Shown here: positions 62,301 through 64,000 of the stretch, piece by piece | Position numbering within the stretch: the first letter of the stretch is position 1 | Layout: every line of letters begins with the position of its first letter | DNA from: Klebsormidium nitens | Taxonomy: Eukaryota > Streptophyta > Klebsormidiophyceae > Klebsormidiales > Klebsormidiaceae | NCBI GenBank assembly: GCA_000708835.1 | Contig: DF236992.1 | Span: 204,513 to 268,512 of the forward strand | Direction: 5' to 3' | DNA length: 64,000 nucleotides | The notes under the pieces: model-generated | What the model was told of the DNA's origin: nothing | What the model saw: only the letters and a program-made list of their open reading frames with translations | Databases searched by the model: none | Made by a program: the position numbers and the translations under genes

Positions 62301-63718
62301 CAGGTGACTCCTCGAGTCTCCGTGGGGTCCGCATTCGTGCGGCCTGCTGTCGTATGTGTGCTGTGTGCTGCAGGCGCGATTCATTGTGCATGTATGAGTG
62401 TTGACGCTGACAGCTAAGCTTGACTCTGCAGGGGGACCGTGCGGTACGCCAGCGTGCACGCGCATCTGGGGAGGACGGGGAGCCGGCGTGACGACCTCGA
62501 GTCGCTGGCCTACACTCTGGTATTTCTGTTGCGGGGCAGGCTGCCGTGGCAGGGCTACCAGGTAGGCCGACTGGAGCAGAGCCCGTTGGCGTATTCAAAA
62601 GTACTGGAGCGAGTTTTGTTGAATCGTTTGCTGGGCATGACCATGTTGTGCAGGAAAAGCACCGAGGGCTGCCCCAGCTTATGCATCTGCGAGTTTTTCT
62701 GGATTTGTGTTCGGCACGTTTGTTTTAACATCCTGATTTTGCAGGGGCTTGTAACGGTGACTTGACAAGGTTGCAAAGAGACGTTCGGTTTCAGCGATTG
62801 AATCACCTTGGTCTTTGTTGAGCACCCTCTTCTGTTGCTAAGCGCACAGGTTACCAGCTTCTCAGAGCAGGCAGTCGAGCTGTTCCCTTTCTTGCAGACA
62901 CACCCAAGTGAGTTCCTAATGTGTTGCTCACGTTATCCTGTACCTCCTCCAGGGCGACAACAAGGGCTTCCTGGTCTGCAAGAAGAAGATGGCCACCTCC
63001 CCCGAAATGCTCTGCTGCTTCTGCCCCGCCCCCTTCAAGACCTTCCTCGAGTACGTGGTCAACATGAAGTTCGATGAAGAGCCCAACTATGCTAAGATGA
63101 TTGCCTTGTTCGACCACCTGTGCGGCGCCAACATGGCGCTCCGGCCCATCAACACGGACGGGGCCGCCCGCGTCATCTCGCAAAAGGTGCGTCGGTTCTT
63201 GCAGCTACTGTGTTTTGTGCTTCATGAGTTCTGCACAAAGCTCCTGCTGTGGCTTGCGTTCGGGTAGTTCTGCTACTATGCGCAAAGCATGTCCATTGTT
63301 TTAAGTGAGCTGGGTTTCTCTTACCATAATTAGATGCCTGTCCGGATTTTTAGATTCGTTTGATGTTTGTCCAGCATAACTGAAACAGCATCCGGTATAC
63401 TCAGCTTGAATATCAGCTTGTAAGGGCATATACGATAGCAGCCCTTCAGCCATGACCGATGCACCATCTTCTGGAGTCTCTAACAGCAGGGATCGGCTGT
63501 ACAAAGATAAGCCCCTAGCACAAAGTGTGGCGCACTTTACTATGACTAAATGCTGGCTTTGAATGCATCTTTTCTTTCTCTTAGGTCGGACAGAAGCGGG
63601 CCCGGCTGGCGGTGGAAGAGGAGGAGGACGACGACCAGCCCAAGAAGAAGATCCGGCTAGGCATGCCCGCCACCCAGTGGATCACGTGTTACAACGCCAG
63701 GCGACCAATGAAGCAAAG
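59371..63718 (+). CDS. MUT9-like (AEL/MLK, casein kinase 1-type) protein kinase, 3' end outside the window
   Basis: Exons: 59371-59847, 60080-60205, 60406-60479, 60687-60812, 61167-61238, 61686-61780, then either 62115-62181 or 62237-62303, then 62432-62561, 62953-63186 and 63585-63718. The gene continues beyond the window. The start [10 protein letters not shown] matches the MPELRSG start of this family, and an acidic, Ser-rich N-terminal region follows. The kinase has the Gly loop [12 protein letters not shown], Lys in [10 protein letters not shown], the catalytic loop [12 protein letters not shown] (HGD in place of HRD, usual here) and DLG in place of [24 protein letters not shown] and ARRPMKQR are hallmarks of the family. 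In plants these nuclear kinases phosphorylate histone H3 Thr3 and clock or light-signalling proteins, and Chlamydomonas MUT9 acts in silencing. Those functions are inferred from the family. Confidence 0.96.
59851..59892 (+). repeat. 21-base perfect tandem duplication at an exon donor
   Basis: TGTGGCATCCTTGCTTCTCA plus G occurs twice back to back, starting three bases inside the intron after kinase exon 1. The frame stays open through both copies. Confidence 0.95.
61408..61609 (-). repeat. Dispersed ~204-base repeat, copy B (in kinase intron)
   Basis: Reverse complement of 26268-26471, lying between kinase exons 61167-61238 and 61686-61780. Homology ends sharply on both sides. No perfect terminal inverted repeat or target duplication was found by eye. 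Confidence 0.93.
62115..62303 (+). repeat. Tandemly duplicated, probably mutually exclusive exon pair
   Basis: Exon 7a (62115-62181) and 7b (62237-62303) are both 67 bases, and 49 of 67 positions are identical. They encode ATRWQDE...YDQRPDVFR and ATKWRDS...YDQRPDVFR, with 16 of 23 residues the same. Each has its own CAG acceptor and CAG|GT donor and the same entry and exit phases. The gap between them is 55 bases. Confidence 0.93.
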
Positions 63719-64000
63719 GTGCGTCCACAAGTGCTTCGCTTAGTAATGTCTGTGCCTAGTCAGCAGATGCTTCTGCTTATGCGAAGAGTCTCACAGTCGG
63801 CATTATTCAGTGCTGTCCTTTGGGCTCAGTGGAGTTGGTTGTTGCTTTACAAACTGGGTTGCTTTTTTGGGCTCAGCTTCTCTTACTGCATAGTTGCTTA
63901 TGTCACTGCCGAATGACCTGGACTGTTGGTTCAGCGGATAAGCACTTGCACCAGAAGGGGTCAGTTTTTCAACTTGTGCGTTGCAATCGCCTGTGGCAAC

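Noticed and set aside
63920-64000. tRNA-like stretch (TGGTTCAGCGGATAAGCA)
   Set aside because: It resembles a D-arm, but no T-arm GGTTC box or acceptor stem pairing follows. It lies in a kinase intron and is cut by the window edge.

Overview
This is a nuclear genome segment from a green-lineage eukaryote. Coding sequence is broken into many short GC-rich exons with GT-AG introns. The gene set is typical of streptophytes: an EDR2-type PH-START-DUF1336 protein, a plant Shaker K+ channel with ankyrin repeats, a MUT9-like/AEL casein-kinase-type kinase, a CYSTM protein, an LEA-type repeat protein and a plastid-type aldo/keto reductase. Compact genes, with introns mostly of 100 to 900 bases and little transposon sequence, suggest a streptophyte alga. 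A Klebsormidium-like organism is my best guess, but this is inference only.

Ten protein genes were rebuilt by hand. Every join keeps the reading frame across the splice sites. Left to right: (1) LEA-like repeat protein, + strand, 5' end outside the window (315-5270). (2) EDR2-like lipid-binding protein, - strand, 19 exons (6781-17122). (3) A 495-residue protein of unknown family with an AT-hook-like motif and an odd zinc finger, + strand, 7 exons (18867-23529). (4) CYSTM stress-type small membrane protein, - strand, 4 exons including one of 46 bases (24825-26734). (5) TruA-type tRNA pseudouridine synthase, + strand, 6 exons (27599-32061). (6) Shaker K+ channel, - strand, 13 exons (33645-39332). 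(7) Secreted protein with two SnoaL/NTF2-like halves, + strand, 6 exons (41686-44679). (8) Plastid-type aldo/keto reductase, - strand, 9 exons (45909-51952). (9) Divergent cytochrome P450, - strand, 8 exons (53245-57972). (10) MUT9-like protein kinase, + strand, cut by the right edge (59371-63718). Intergenic stretches run from about 0.9 to 2.4 kb. One holds a 350-base MITE-like element.

The genes do not form an operon or an obvious pathway cluster. The most striking theme is short tandem duplication (20 to 180 bases) inside genes, several times copying a splice junction together with the edge of an exon. The clearest case is in the kinase, where the activation-segment exon is duplicated. Both copies have intact splice sites and the same phase, and a 55-base gap separates them, which looks like a mutually exclusive exon pair. 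Decayed versions of the same process sit in the unknown zinc-finger gene (five or six copies of a 3' splice junction, period about 100 bases) and in the aldo/keto reductase gene (copies of the ends of two exons). A roughly 200-base sequence occurs twice, in opposite orientation, in introns of two unrelated genes 35 kb apart.
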